From NCBI RefSeq assembly GCF_001443045.1, contig NZ_LKPJ01000003.1, forward strand, positions 82,810 through 146,809: a stretch of DNA of 64,000 nt. Reading direction: 5' to 3'. Numbering within the stretch: the first letter of the stretch is position 1; every line of letters begins with the position of its first letter. Under the pieces are notes generated by a model. It saw nothing but the letters and a program-made list of their open reading frames with translations, made no database searches and was not told where the DNA came from. Origin of the DNA: Burkholderia ambifaria. Lineage in GTDB: Bacteria > Pseudomonadota > Gammaproteobacteria > Burkholderiales > Burkholderiaceae. Of the stretch, positions 18,805 to 27,927 are shown one piece after another. Both the position numbers and the translations under genes were made by a program.

Positions 18805-19125
18805 TCGACCGGTACGAAAACACGCACGCGGTTCGTCCCGTGCGTAGGCAAAGCCCGGACGCATGCCGCCGGATTCACTCGCCCTGGCAACGCCCGCCAC
18901 ACCGCACCGCCTCAATCTGCCGACTCGTCGCCCGCGCGACCAGTCGGCCGATCGGCCGACCTCTTCCGGCTCCGCCGCCCGAACGACACCCGCCGCGCCG
19001 CCCGAGCAGGACGCCCCTGTCGGCTGCATGTATCATTTGCGGTTGAGATCAGCACGACGCCCGACATGACGGCATGCCGCGTCCGTCGTGCCGACCGCCT
19101 TGTTCGCCATGGAATTCCGGACCCA
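18805..19125. other. Intergenic region upstream of dapF
   Basis: Remainder of the gap between the higBA promoter and dapF, largely GC-rich with no gene. The dapF leader (from about 19030) has AT-richer sequence (tgtatcatttgcggttgag) that may hold its promoter; the hexamers are poor. No direct repeats marking the edge of an inserted higBA segment were recognised. Confidence 0.35.
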
Positions 19126-19995
19126 GTGAAACTCTCGTTCACCAAGATGCACGGCGCGGGCAACGACTTCGTCGTGCTCGACGGCTATTCGCGCGCGTTG
19201 CCGCCGCTCACCGAAGCGCAGGTACGCGCACTCGCCAACCGACACTTCGGCATCGGCGCCGACCAGTTGCTGGTCGTCGAGAAACCGACCGCCGACAACG
19301 CGGATTTCAAGTACCGGATCTTCAATTGCGACGGCGGCGAGGTCGAACACTGCGGCAACGGCGCGCGCTGCTTCGTGAAGTTCGTCAGCGACCGCGGCCT
19401 GACCGACAAGCGCAGCGTGCGCGTGCAGGTGATGAAGGGCCTGATCACGCTGACGATGCAGGACAACGGTGAAGTCGTCGTCGACATGGGCGCGCCCGTG
19501 TTCGTGCCGGCGCAGGTACCGTTCGACGCAGCGGGGCTCGACGGTCGCACCGAGGGCCACGACACGCTGTGGCCGCTCGACGTCGGCGGCGCGACGCGCT
19601 GGATCTCGACGGTGTCGATGGGCAACCCGCACGCGGTGCAGATCGTCGACGATGCCGAAGCGTATCCGGTGCTCGAAGAAGGCCCGCTGATCGAGCGCCA
19701 CGCCCGCTTCCCGCAGCGCGTGAACGCCGGCTTCATGCAGATCGTGTCGCGCAGCGAAGTGAAACTGCGCGTGTACGAACGCGGTGCGGGCGAGACGCTC
19801 GCGTGCGGCACCGGCGCATGCGCGGCGGTGGCGGCCGGCATCCGGCGCGGCCTGCTCGATTCGCCGGTGACCGTTCACACGCACGGCGGCACGCTGACGA
19901 TCGGCTGGGACGGCGCGCGCGACGAAACCGCCGCGCTGATGATGGCCGGGCCCGCCGCAACCGTGTTCGAAGGCGAGATCGACCTGAACGTCTGA
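19126..19995 (+). CDS. dapF: Diaminopimelate epimerase DapF
   Basis: Interconverts LL- and meso-diaminopimelate for lysine and peptidoglycan synthesis. 289 residues from the GTG at 19126 ([20 protein letters not shown]), the usual Burkholderia start; the frame extends 20 residues upstream without support. The two catalytic cysteines are in [17 protein letters not shown] (Cys76) and [13 protein letters not shown] (Cys227). Next on the strand are a DUF484 gene and xerC, the conserved gammaproteobacterial/betaproteobacterial order dapF-DUF484-xerC. Confidence 0.97.
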   Translation: MKLSFTKMHGAGNDFVVLDGYSRALPPLTEAQVRALANRHFGIGADQLLVVEKPTADNADFKYRIFNCDGGEVEHCGNGARCFVKFVSDRGLTDKRSVRVQVMKGLITLTMQDNGEVVVDMGAPVFVPAQVPFDAAGLDGRTEGHDTLWPLDVGGATRWISTVSMGNPHAVQIVDDAEAYPVLEEGPLIERHARFPQRVNAGFMQIVSRSEVKLRVYERGAGETLACGTGACAAVAAGIRRGLLDSPVTVHTHGGTLTIGWDGARDETAALMMAGPAATVFEGEIDLNV

Positions 19996-20032
19996 CCCTG
20001 CAACGTCATTGATAACTGAACGCTCCAGCCAC

Positions 20033-20761
20033 ATGAACGATCGCGAAGTCGCCGACTACCTGCTCGCCAATCCCGAATTCTTCGCGCGGCACGCCGAGCT
20101 GCTCGCGACGATCCGCCTCGCGAACCCGCACGGCAAGGCCGCGATCTCGCTGCAGGAGCGGCAGATGGAGATGCTGCGCGACAAGAACAAGCATCTCGAG
20201 CGCCGGCTCGCCGAGCTCGTGCGCTACGGCCACGAGAACGACAGCCTGTCCGCGAAGTTCAGCCGCTGGACCGCGCGCGTGATCGCGGAACGCGACCCGT
20301 ACGCGCTGCCGCGCACGATCGCCGAAGGCATCGCCGACGTGTTCGACGTGCCGCAAACGGCACTGCGCGTGTGGGATGTCGCCGACACCTATGCGCAGGC
20401 CGATTTCGCGCGCCAGGTCGGCGAGGAAGTGCGCCTGTTTACGAACGGGTTGTCGACGCCGTACTGCGGCGCGAACACCGGCTTCGAGGCCGCGCAGTGG
20501 CTCGCGCCCACGGTCGCCGCCTCGGCCGCGAATGCGACGGATGGCGTGGAAGCCGCGCCGCCGGCCGGTGACGGCGCGGCCACGTCGGTCGCACTGCTCG
20601 CGCTGCGCGCGCCGCTCGCCGGCACCGATGCGCCCGCGTTCGGCCTGCTCGTGCTCGGCTCGCCCGATCCGCGCCGCTTCCACGACGGGATGGCGACCGA
20701 CTTCCTCGCGCAGATCGCGACGCTCGCGAGCGCCGCGCTCACGCGCCTGCTGCCGCACTGA
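20033..20761 (+). CDS. DUF484 family protein
   Basis: GAF-like cytoplasmic protein of unknown role, constantly found between dapF and xerC. 242 residues from the ATG at 20033 (MNDREVADYLLANPEFFARH); a TTG eight codons upstream is less likely. N-terminal helical region with the diagnostic LLANPEFFARHAELL and ISLQERQMEMLRDKNKHLERRL coiled coil (about residues 40-65), then a GAF-like domain with the conserved TPYCGANTGFEAA segment. An Ala/Thr/Gly-rich insertion lies near residues 165-185. 37 bases after dapF and 13 before xerC, so in the same operon. Confidence 0.9.
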   Translation: MNDREVADYLLANPEFFARHAELLATIRLANPHGKAAISLQERQMEMLRDKNKHLERRLAELVRYGHENDSLSAKFSRWTARVIAERDPYALPRTIAEGIADVFDVPQTALRVWDVADTYAQADFARQVGEEVRLFTNGLSTPYCGANTGFEAAQWLAPTVAASAANATDGVEAAPPAGDGAATSVALLALRAPLAGTDAPAFGLLVLGSPDPRRFHDGMATDFLAQIATLASAALTRLLPH

Positions 20762-20774
20762 TCTCGCGCCCGCG

Positions 20775-21695
20775 ATGACCGACGATCCGATCGCCGCCTA
20801 CCTGTCGAACCTGAAACACGTCAGGCAGCTGTCGGAACACACGCTGCGGGCGTACACGCACGAACTCGACGAACTGAAGAAGCTCGCCGCCGGCCGGCCG
20901 CTCGACGCGCTGACGGCCGCCGACATGCGCGGTGCGGTCGCGCGCGCGCATGCGGGCGGACTGTCCGCGCGCTCGATCTCGCACCGGCTGTCCGCATGGC
21001 GCGCGTTCTACCGCTGGCTCGCGCAACGCATCGAGATGCCCGCAAACCCGGTCGCCGCGGTGCGTGCGCCGAAGCGTCCGAAAACCCTGCCGAAGGCGCT
21101 GTCGGTCGACGATGCCTCGGCATTGATGGACGCGCCGCTCGCCGGCACGACCGAAGGCATCCGCGATCACGCGATCCTCGAACTGTTCTATTCGTCGGGG
21201 CTGCGCCTCGCCGAACTGGTCGGGCTCGACGTCATGTACACGCAGGCCGACGGCTACCGCTCGGCCGGCTGGCTCGATCTCGCCGAAGCCGAAGTCACCG
21301 TGCTCGGCAAGGGCAACAAGGAACGCAAGGTGCCGGTCGGCCGCAAGGCGATCGACGCGCTGAACGCGTGGCTCGCGGTGCGCAGCGAATTCGTGAAGCA
21401 CGACCCGTATCCGCTGTTCGTGTCCGTGCGCGGCAACCGGATGGCGCCGGGCGTCGTGCGCGACCGCGTGAAACGCGCGGCGCTCGCCGCGGGCATTCCC
21501 GCCAACGTCCACCCGCACGTGCTGCGCCATTCGTTCGCGACGCACATGCTGCAGTCGAGCGGCGACCTGCGCGCGGTGCAGGAACTGCTCGGCCACGCGA
21601 GCGTCGCCGCGACGCAGGTCTATACGTCGCTCGACTTCCAGCATCTCGCGAAGATTTACGACAGCGCGCATCCGCGCGCGAAGAAGCGCGACTGA
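20775..21695 (+). CDS. xerC: Tyrosine recombinase XerC
   Basis: Site-specific recombinase that resolves chromosome dimers at dif with XerD and FtsK. 306 residues from the ATG at 20775. N-terminal SAM-like core-binding domain (YLSNLKHVRQLSEHTLRAY) and C-terminal catalytic domain with all conserved residues: Arg in SSGLRLAELVGLD, Lys in LGKGNKERKVPVG, HxxR in HPHVLRHSFATHML, His in LLGHASVAATQVYTSL and the nucleophilic Tyr in the same segment. A 13-residue loop (VMYTQADGYRSAG) after the first Arg motif is slightly longer than in E. coli. Chromosomal context argues against a phage integrase. Confidence 0.96.
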   Translation: MTDDPIAAYLSNLKHVRQLSEHTLRAYTHELDELKKLAAGRPLDALTAADMRGAVARAHAGGLSARSISHRLSAWRAFYRWLAQRIEMPANPVAAVRAPKRPKTLPKALSVDDASALMDAPLAGTTEGIRDHAILELFYSSGLRLAELVGLDVMYTQADGYRSAGWLDLAEAEVTVLGKGNKERKVPVGRKAIDALNAWLAVRSEFVKHDPYPLFVSVRGNRMAPGVVRDRVKRAALAAGIPANVHPHVLRHSFATHMLQSSGDLRAVQELLGHASVAATQVYTSLDFQHLAKIYDSAHPRAKKRD

Positions 21696-21771
21696 CGCGC
21701 GTCCCGCGTTACCCGCCGCGCGCGGCGACCGGCAACGGCCGGCTTCGCGCACGGCCCATTTCGATCTCATC

Positions 21772-22986
21772 ATGCAAACCGTCACACTCAAACCGTCCAA
21801 GGAAAAATCGCTGCTGCGCCGGCATCCGTGGATCTATGCCAATGCGATCGATCGCGTCGACGGCAAGCCCGCGCCGGGCGCGACCGTGGTCGTGCGCGCG
21901 CACGACGGCCGCTTCCTCGCACGCGGCGCGTACAGCCCGCAGTCGCAGATCCGCGTGCGCGTGTGGAGCTTCGACGAGAACGAGCCGATCGACCACGCAT
22001 TCTTCAAGCGCCGCGTGCAGCGCGCGGTCGCGCACCGCACGACGATGGTGTCGGGCACGGGCGCCGTGCGGCTCGTGTTCGGCGAAGCCGACGGGCTGCC
22101 GGGGCTGATCGTCGACTACTACATCGCGGACACGGCCGAACAGGGCGCCACGCCGCGCGGCCAGCTCGTGTGCCAGTTCATGGCCGCGGGCGTCGAAGCC
22201 TGGAAGGACGCGATCGTCGCGGCGCTCAGCGGCGCGACTGGCTGCCCGAACGTGTACGAACGCTCCGACGTGTCGATCCGCGACAAGGAAGGGCTCGAGC
22301 AGACGACCGGCGTGCTCGCCGGCGACGCGCCGCCCGCCACGCTGATCGCGAACGAAAACGGCGTGCGGTATCACGTCGACGTGCCGAACGGCCACAAGAC
22401 GGGCTTCTACGTCGACCAGCGCGACAACCGCGCGCTCGTCGCGCAATACGCGGACGGCCGCGACGTGCTCAACTGCTTCTGCTACACCGGCGGCTTCTCG
22501 CTCGCGGCGCTCAAGGGCGGCGCGAAACGCGTCGTGTCGATCGACTCGTCGGGCGATGCGCTCGCGCTCGCGCAGCAGAACGTCGTGGCGAACGGCTTCG
22601 ATGCCGAACGCACGACCTGGCTCGACGCGGACGCGTTCAAGACGCTGCGCCGCCTCGTCGACGAAGGCGAACGTTTCGACCTGATCGTGCTCGATCCGCC
22701 GAAGTTCGCCCCGACCCGCGACAGCGTCGAGCGCGCGTCACGCGCGTACAAGGACATCAACCTGAGCGGCTTCAAGCTGCTGCGCCCGGGTGGCCTGCTG
22801 TTCACATACTCGTGCTCGGGCGCGATCGACATGGACTTGTTCCAGAAGATCGTCGCGGGCGCGGCGGCCGACGCGAAGGTCGACGCACGGATCCTGAAGC
22901 GGCTCGGCGCGGGCGTCGACCATCCGCTGCTCGCCGCGTTCCCGGAAGGCGAATATCTGAAGGGCCTGCTGTTGCAAATCGTCTGA
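21772..22986 (+). CDS. rlmI: 23S rRNA m5C1962 methyltransferase RlmI
   Basis: SAM-dependent RNA methyltransferase of the RlmI/YccW family. 404 residues, within the family range. N-terminal PUA domain (LKPSKEKSLLRRHPWIYANAI through about residue 75), a central beta-rich domain with the typical NVYERSDVSIRDKEGL segment, GFYVDQRDNR before the catalytic Rossmann domain, motif I in NCFCYTGGFSLAALKGGA and motif IV in DLIVLDPPKFAPTR, followed by FTYSCSGAI with the conserved Cys. Lies 76 bases after xerC in the same direction. Target specificity is inferred from family. Confidence 0.92.
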   Translation: MQTVTLKPSKEKSLLRRHPWIYANAIDRVDGKPAPGATVVVRAHDGRFLARGAYSPQSQIRVRVWSFDENEPIDHAFFKRRVQRAVAHRTTMVSGTGAVRLVFGEADGLPGLIVDYYIADTAEQGATPRGQLVCQFMAAGVEAWKDAIVAALSGATGCPNVYERSDVSIRDKEGLEQTTGVLAGDAPPATLIANENGVRYHVDVPNGHKTGFYVDQRDNRALVAQYADGRDVLNCFCYTGGFSLAALKGGAKRVVSIDSSGDALALAQQNVVANGFDAERTTWLDADAFKTLRRLVDEGERFDLIVLDPPKFAPTRDSVERASRAYKDINLSGFKLLRPGGLLFTYSCSGAIDMDLFQKIVAGAAADAKVDARILKRLGAGVDHPLLAAFPEGEYLKGLLLQIV

Positions 22987-23187
22987 TCGCCCCGATCTAC
23001 GCGCGTAACCGTCCGCCGGCCGCACCCTCGCACCCGGCGGATTCGTACTCCCGCCTGTCGTCCGGACGACGGGCGAGGGCTTGACAGGTATGTTTCAATG
23101 GATGGTTGTGCGCCCCGGCTCGCGAGCCGAAGGCGCGACGCACACATCCTGGTTTTGACCCCGATTCACGAACCACAGGCGACCGAC

Positions 23188-24252
23188 ATGGCCACTCCCG
23201 TCACCATCCTTACCGGCTTCCTCGGCAGCGGCAAGACGACGCTGCTCAAGCGCATCCTGAACGAACAGCACGGCATGAAGATCGCCGTGATCGAGAACGA
23301 ATTCGGCGAAGAGAACATCGATAACGAGATCCTCGTTCAGGACACGAAAGAGCAGATCATCCAGATGAGCAACGGCTGCATCTGCTGCACGATCCGCGGC
23401 GACCTCGCACGCGCGCTGGGCGACCTGGCCGCGAAGAAGCGCGACGGCAAGCTCGACTTCGACCGCATCGTGATCGAAACCACCGGCCTCGCGAATCCGG
23501 GCCCCGTCGCGCAGACCTTCTTCATCGACAGCGAGATCGCCGACGATTTCCTGCTCGACGCCGTCATCACGCTGGTCGACGCGAAGCATGCGAACGCGCA
23601 GCTCGACGAACATGAAGTGGTGCAGCGCCAGGTCGGCTTCGCCGATCGCCTGTTCATCACGAAGTCGGACCTCGTCGACGACCAGACGGTGGCGGGCCTC
23701 AAGCACCGTCTGATGCACATGAACCCGAAGGCGACGATCAAGGTCGTGAATTTCGGCGAAGCCGACATCAAGGAAATCTTCGACCTGCGCGGCTTCAACC
23801 TGAACGCGAAGCTCGAGATCGACCCCGACTTCCTCGCCGAAGACGATCACGCGCATCACCACCACGATCACGACCATGATCACGCCAATTGCGACCACGA
23901 TCACGGTCAATGCGCGCACGATCACGATCATGGCCACCACCACGCGCACCACGACGACAAGATCAAGTCGTTCGTGTATCGCAACGACCGCCCGTTCGAC
24001 CCGAACAAGCTGGAAGACTTCCTCGGCGGCATCCTGCAGATCTACGGCGAACGGATGCTGCGCTACAAGGGCGTGCTGTACATGAAGGGCGTCGATCGCA
24101 AGGTCGTGTTCCAGGGCGTGCACCAGATGATGGGCAGCGACCTCGCCGCGAAGTGGCTGCCGGCCGAGAAGAAGACCAACAAGATGGTGTTCATCGGCGT
24201 CGACCTGCCGCAGGACCTGATCACCGACGGCCTCGACGCCTGCCTCGCCTGA
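23188..24252 (+). CDS. CobW-family GTPase / zinc metallochaperone (COG0523) with His-rich loop
   Basis: G3E-family GTPase thought to deliver metal, usually zinc, to client proteins. 354 residues from the ATG at 23188. Walker A GFLGSGKTT (residues 10-18), the metal-binding CxCC motif SNGCICCTIRGD (Cys64-67), IVIETTGLANPGPV, and the GTP-specificity region FITKSDLVDD. Between the GTPase and the C-terminal CobW_C domain is a dense histidine/aspartate stretch (about residues 220-257, with runs such as HHHHDHDHDHA), a probable metal-binding loop. No Zur-like palindrome was recognised upstream. Other COG0523 roles (cobalt, nitrile hydratase) have no context here. Confidence 0.88.
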   Translation: MATPVTILTGFLGSGKTTLLKRILNEQHGMKIAVIENEFGEENIDNEILVQDTKEQIIQMSNGCICCTIRGDLARALGDLAAKKRDGKLDFDRIVIETTGLANPGPVAQTFFIDSEIADDFLLDAVITLVDAKHANAQLDEHEVVQRQVGFADRLFITKSDLVDDQTVAGLKHRLMHMNPKATIKVVNFGEADIKEIFDLRGFNLNAKLEIDPDFLAEDDHAHHHHDHDHDHANCDHDHGQCAHDHDHGHHHAHHDDKIKSFVYRNDRPFDPNKLEDFLGGILQIYGERMLRYKGVLYMKGVDRKVVFQGVHQMMGSDLAAKWLPAEKKTNKMVFIGVDLPQDLITDGLDACLA

Positions 24253-24746
24253 CGCGCGCGGGCAACCGTTGCGCCCCCTTCCCGCACGGCCGTCTCGCAG
24301 GCGGCTGCTGCGGCCGCGGGGCGCCTTTTCCGGGCAGGGTTTCGCCGTCATCGCTTTTTCGCGATTTGCGCGTTATATTTTCTAGATATTGGCGCAGCCG
24401 ACGGGGATCGACCCGATACGGCGCCCGCTTGCGATTCAGTTACAATACGTGCCCGCTGGAGTACGGCAATAACAGGCCCGGTTCTTGCTGAACCATTAAT
24501 CCGGGCATCGCAACCGCGCCGGATCGCCCATCCGCCACCCGGCCGCGGCCGATGCGATCTGCCGCGCAGCACCGGTTCGCCGCGCGCGCAAATCCGCGCC
24601 AGGCCTATCCTGGTATTTGAGAACCGGTTTTCCAGAGGCTTTCGGCCCCGCGGCGGCAAATCGCAAATGATTGCAAGCGCAGTTGCGGGTAATCCCAAAG
24701 TGCAGGCAATATCTCTTGATTTGCCGCACATTGAAGAAGCAAGCAG
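24253..24746. other. Long leader region of dksA
   Basis: 494 bases without a gene. The part from about 24350 is AT-richer than its surroundings (gcgttatattttctagatat) and includes a -10-like TACAAT at 24441-24446. This suggests that dksA has its own promoter and a 5' untranslated region of up to roughly 300 bases. No known riboswitch or small RNA was recognised. Confidence 0.4.
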
Positions 24747-25163
24747 ATGACGAAGAAACTCTTGACCGAAGCCGAAATCCTGAAGATGAGCGACAAGGAT
24801 TACATGAATGAGGATCAGCTCGCCTTCTTCAAAAATCGGCTCGAACAGTTGCAGGCGGACATCCTCAAGAACGCAGGCCAGACGACCGAGAACCTGCGCG
24901 AGACGGTGATCGTGCCCGATCCCGCCGATCGCGCGACGATCGAGGAAGAGCACGCGCTCGAGCTTCGCACGCGCGATCGCGAACGCAAGCTCCTCAAGAA
25001 GGTTCAGCAGTCGCTCGCCCGCATCGATTCCGGCGATTACGGCTGGTGCGAGGAAACCGGCGAACCGATCGGCATCCCGCGCCTGCTCGCGCGCCCGACG
25101 GCCACGCTGTCGCTCGAGGCGCAAGAGCGCCGCGAGCTGCGCCAGAAGCTGTTCGGCGACTGA
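24747..25163 (+). CDS. dksA: RNA polymerase-binding transcription factor DksA, single-cysteine form
   Basis: Binds the RNA polymerase secondary channel and, with ppGpp, mediates the stringent response. 138 residues. The long coiled coil carries the tip motif DPADRA (Asp58, Asp61, Ala63), matching the catalytic DxxDxA of E. coli DksA, then EEEHALELRTRDRERKLLKK. The globular zinc-finger region keeps only one of four cysteines: positions are Cys101, Thr104, Ser122 and Ala125 at exactly the canonical spacing. The fold is therefore likely zinc-independent, as described for low-cysteine DksA forms. AAGAAGCAAG lies before the ATG; followed by a strong terminator. Confidence 0.95.
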   Translation: MTKKLLTEAEILKMSDKDYMNEDQLAFFKNRLEQLQADILKNAGQTTENLRETVIVPDPADRATIEEEHALELRTRDRERKLLKKVQQSLARIDSGDYGWCEETGEPIGIPRLLARPTATLSLEAQERRELRQKLFGD

Positions 25164-25198
25164 TCGAGCGGCGTTCCGCTCCGACACGCTGCTTCCCG

Positions 25199-25230
25199 AA
25201 AGCGCGCGGCCTGCCGCGCGCTTTTTGTTT
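25199..25230 (+). terminator. Rho-independent terminator of dksA
   Basis: Twelve-base-pair perfect stem (aaagcgcgcggc / gccgcgcgcttt) with a 2-base centre, followed by a T-rich run (tttttgttttt), 35 bases after the dksA stop. Confidence 0.92.
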
Positions 25231-25271
25231 TTCCGGCACCGGTTCCCGTCCGGGCCGATTTGCATCCCCCT

Positions 25272-25299
25272 CTTGATATCCCGGCGCCCGCCCTAAAAT
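25272..25299 (+). promoter_or_regulatory. Candidate hslVU promoter (heat-shock-like)
   Basis: cttgata at 25272-25278 and ccctaaaat at 25291-25299 lie about 100 bases before hslV. Read as sigma-70 they give TTGATA, 15 bases, TAAAAT; read as sigma-32 they give a CTTGAAA-like -35 with a weak CCCCAT-like -10. Both readings are imperfect; heat-shock control is expected for hslVU. Confidence 0.45.
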
Positions 25300-25397
25300 G
25301 AAACGGACGCGCGCCGGGCCGCTCCCCGGCGCACTGCGATTCATGCGGCGGCGCCCCGCGCCGCCCGACTCTTCCCCGTTTTTCTCAAGGAACGCAG

Positions 25398-25934
25398 ATG
25401 GAGCAATTTCACGGCACGACCATCGTTTCGGTCCGACGCGGCGACAAGGTCGCGCTCGGCGGCGACGGCCAGGTAACCCTCGGCAACATCGTCATGAAGG
25501 GTGGCGCGCGGAAAGTGCGGCGGATCTACAACAACCAGGTACTGGTCGGATTCGCGGGCGGCACCGCCGATGCGTTCTCGCTGCTCGATCGCTTCGAGGC
25601 GAAGCTCGAGAAGCACCAGGGCAACCTGACCCGCGCGGCCGTCGAGCTCGCGAAGGACTGGCGCACCGACCGGATGCTGCGCCGCCTCGAGGCGATGCTG
25701 ATCACGGCCGATGCGACCACCACGCTCGTGATCACCGGCAACGGCGACGTGCTCGACCCGGAAGGCGGCATCTGCGCGATCGGTTCGGGCGGCGCGTACG
25801 CGCAGGCCGCGGCTCGCGCGCTCGCGGAGAACACCGAGCTGTCCCCGCGCGAAATCGTCGAGAAATCGCTCGCGATCGCCGGCGACATGTGCATCTACAC
25901 GAACCACAACCGCATCATCGAAACGATCGAGTAA
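25398..25934 (+). CDS. hslV: ATP-dependent protease peptidase subunit HslV
   Basis: Proteasome-like threonine peptidase that forms HslUV with HslU. 178 residues, close to the E. coli length. The mature N-terminal threonine is Thr7 in [14 protein letters not shown]; six residues must be removed, slightly more than in E. coli. Conserved segments: [48 protein letters not shown] and [27 protein letters not shown] precedes the ATG. 10 bases separate it from hslU. Confidence 0.97.
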   Translation: MEQFHGTTIVSVRRGDKVALGGDGQVTLGNIVMKGGARKVRRIYNNQVLVGFAGGTADAFSLLDRFEAKLEKHQGNLTRAAVELAKDWRTDRMLRRLEAMLITADATTTLVITGNGDVLDPEGGICAIGSGGAYAQAAARALAENTELSPREIVEKSLAIAGDMCIYTNHNRIIETIE

Positions 25935-25944
25935 GGACCGCACC

Positions 25945-27288
25945 ATGAGCACCATGACCCCTGCCGAGATCGTCTCGGAACTCGACAAGCACATCATCGG
26001 CCAGGCCAAGGCGAAGAAGGCCGTCGCGGTCGCGCTGCGCAACCGCTGGCGCCGCCAGCAGGTCGCCGACCCGCTGCGCCAGGAAATCACGCCAAAGAAC
26101 ATCCTGATGATCGGGCCGACGGGCGTCGGCAAGACCGAAATCGCACGCCGCCTCGCGAAGCTCGCCGACGCGCCGTTCATCAAGATCGAAGCGACCAAGT
26201 TCACCGAAGTCGGCTACGTCGGCCGCGACGTCGACAGCATCGTGCGCGACCTGATCGAGATCTCGGTCAAGCAGACGCGTGAATCCGAGATGCGCAAGGT
26301 GCGCAGCAAGGCGACCGACCAGGCGGAAGACCGCATCCTCGACCTCCTGCTGCCGCAACCGCGCGCGGTGGGCTTCGGCGGCAACGCCGATCACGCGAAC
26401 GACGACAACAACGCGACGCGCCAGACTTTCCGCAAGCGCCTGCGCGAAGGCCAGCTCGACGACAAGGAGGTCGAACTCGACATCGAGCAGCCGTCGGCCG
26501 GCATGGACATCATGGCGCCGCCGGGGATGGAAGAGATGACCGAGCAGATCCGCTCGATGTTCTCGAACCTCGGCAGCGGCAAGAAGCAGCGCCGCAAGGT
26601 GAAGATCAAGGAAGCGCTGAAGCTGCTGACCGACGAGGAAGCGGCGAAGATGCTCAACGACGAGGAAGTGAAGACGAAGGCGGTGCAGAACGTCGAGCAG
26701 AACGGCATCGTGTTCCTCGACGAGATCGACAAGATCACATCGCGCAACAACGAAGGCAGCGGCGGCGAAGTGTCGCGCCAGGGCGTGCAGCGCGATCTGC
26801 TGCCACTCGTCGAAGGCACGACGGTCAACACGAAGTACGGGATGGTGAAGACCGATCACATCCTGTTCATCGCGAGCGGCGCATTCCACCTCGCAAAGCC
26901 GAGCGACCTGATTCCGGAACTGCAGGGGCGCTTCCCGATCCGCGTCGAGCTCGACTCGCTGTCGGTGAACGATTTCGAGGCGATCCTCGTCGCGACCGAC
27001 GCGAGCCTCGTCAAGCAGTACCAGGCGCTGCTCGCAACGGAAGACGTGCAGCTCGAGTTCGGCGAGGACGGCATTCGCCGCCTCGCCGAGATCGCGTATG
27101 CGGTCAACGAGAAAACCGAGAACATCGGCGCGCGCCGCCTGTACACGGTGATCGAGAAGCTGCTCGAGGAAGTGTCGTTCTCGGCCGGCAACCACGCCGG
27201 CGAGCGCGTGACGATCGACGCGAAGTATGTCGACCGTGCGCTCGGCGAAGTGTCGCAGGACGAAGACCTGTCGCGCTACGTGCTGTAA
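25945..27288 (+). CDS. hslU: ATP-dependent protease ATPase subunit HslU
   Basis: AAA+ unfoldase partner of HslV. 447 residues. The opening [30 protein letters not shown] is the family start (split over residues 4-33); Walker A is [19 protein letters not shown] and Walker B is [11 protein letters not shown]. The I-domain between them carries an acidic, variable stretch. Sensor region [12 protein letters not shown] and the C-terminal [13 protein letters not shown], whose tail inserts into HslV, are both present. Same operon as hslV; a terminator follows 22 bases after the stop. Confidence 0.98.
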   Translation: MSTMTPAEIVSELDKHIIGQAKAKKAVAVALRNRWRRQQVADPLRQEITPKNILMIGPTGVGKTEIARRLAKLADAPFIKIEATKFTEVGYVGRDVDSIVRDLIEISVKQTRESEMRKVRSKATDQAEDRILDLLLPQPRAVGFGGNADHANDDNNATRQTFRKRLREGQLDDKEVELDIEQPSAGMDIMAPPGMEEMTEQIRSMFSNLGSGKKQRRKVKIKEALKLLTDEEAAKMLNDEEVKTKAVQNVEQNGIVFLDEIDKITSRNNEGSGGEVSRQGVQRDLLPLVEGTTVNTKYGMVKTDHILFIASGAFHLAKPSDLIPELQGRFPIRVELDSLSVNDFEAILVATDASLVKQYQALLATEDVQLEFGEDGIRRLAEIAYAVNEKTENIGARRLYTVIEKLLEEVSFSAGNHAGERVTIDAKYVDRALGEVSQDEDLSRYVL

Positions 27289-27310
27289 CGCGCGCGGCGT
27301 CGAATGCGCA

Positions 27311-27338
27311 ACGGGCGGCCCGGCGGGCCGCCCGTTTT
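27311..27338. terminator. Rho-independent terminator between hslU and the RegA-type gene
   Basis: Eleven-base-pair perfect stem (acgggcggccc / gggccgcccgt) with a ggc loop and a tttt run. It separates the convergent hslVU and regBA transcription units and may serve both. Confidence 0.88.
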
Positions 27339-27371
27339 CGTTGGTGCGGCCGGCCGATGCCGCGCCGCCGC

Positions 27372-27914
27372 TTACTGCCGGACCGGCTTCTTCGCGAGCT
27401 TGCGCTGCAACGTGCGGCGGTGCATGTTCAGCGCGCGCGCAGTCGCCGAGATGTTGTTGTTGTTTTCCGCGAGCACGCGCTGGATGTGCTCCCATTCGAG
27501 CCGGTCGACCGACAACACGACCGGATTCTCGAGCGCCTCGTCGGCCTGCACTTCGCTCGCGTTGGTCTGCAGCGCGGCCAGGATCGACTCGATGTTCGCG
27601 GGCTTCGCGAGATAGTTGTCGGCGCCTTCCTTCACGGCCTGCACGGCGGTCGCGATGCTCGCGTAGCCCGTCAGCACGAGGATCCGCGCGTCGGGTTGCA
27701 GGTCGCACAGCGGCGCGATCAGGCTCAGGCCCGAATCCTCACCGAGATGCAGGTCGACGGTGATGAACTGGAACTTGCCGCCGGCCGCGAGCCGCAGCGC
27801 CCCCTCCTTGTCGTGCGCCTGCTGGACCGCGTAGCCGCGGCGCTCGAGGCCGCGCGCGAGCGTGCCCGCGAACACCTCGTTGTCGTCGATCACCAGGAAA
27901 TTGTTCTCGCTCAT
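27372..27914 (-). CDS. regA: RegA/PrrA/ActR-type response regulator
   Basis: DNA-binding response regulator of a redox-sensing pair. 180 residues from the ATG at 27914 (MSENNFLVIDDNEVFAG). Receiver domain with acidic pocket IDDN and the phospho-acceptor Asp54 in TVDLHLGEDSGL, the conserved TGYAS and LAKPAN segments; a short linker; then a Fis-type helix-turn-helix (NNNNISATARALNMHRRTLQRKL, about residues 149-171, quoted in two parts in the family as ISATARALNMHRRTLQRKL). Short length plus Fis-type output is diagnostic of the RegA family. 13 bases after the kinase gene, so co-transcribed. Confidence 0.92.
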   Translation of the reverse strand: MSENNFLVIDDNEVFAGTLARGLERRGYAVQQAHDKEGALRLAAGGKFQFITVDLHLGEDSGLSLIAPLCDLQPDARILVLTGYASIATAVQAVKEGADNYLAKPANIESILAALQTNASEVQADEALENPVVLSVDRLEWEHIQRVLAENNNNISATARALNMHRRTLQRKLAKKPVRQ

Positions 27915-27927
27915 GTGGTTTCTCCGT

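Noticed and set aside
20009-20032. TTG start eight codons upstream for the DUF484 gene
   Set aside because: The ATG at 20033 begins the conserved MNDREVADYLL segment; the extension has no support.
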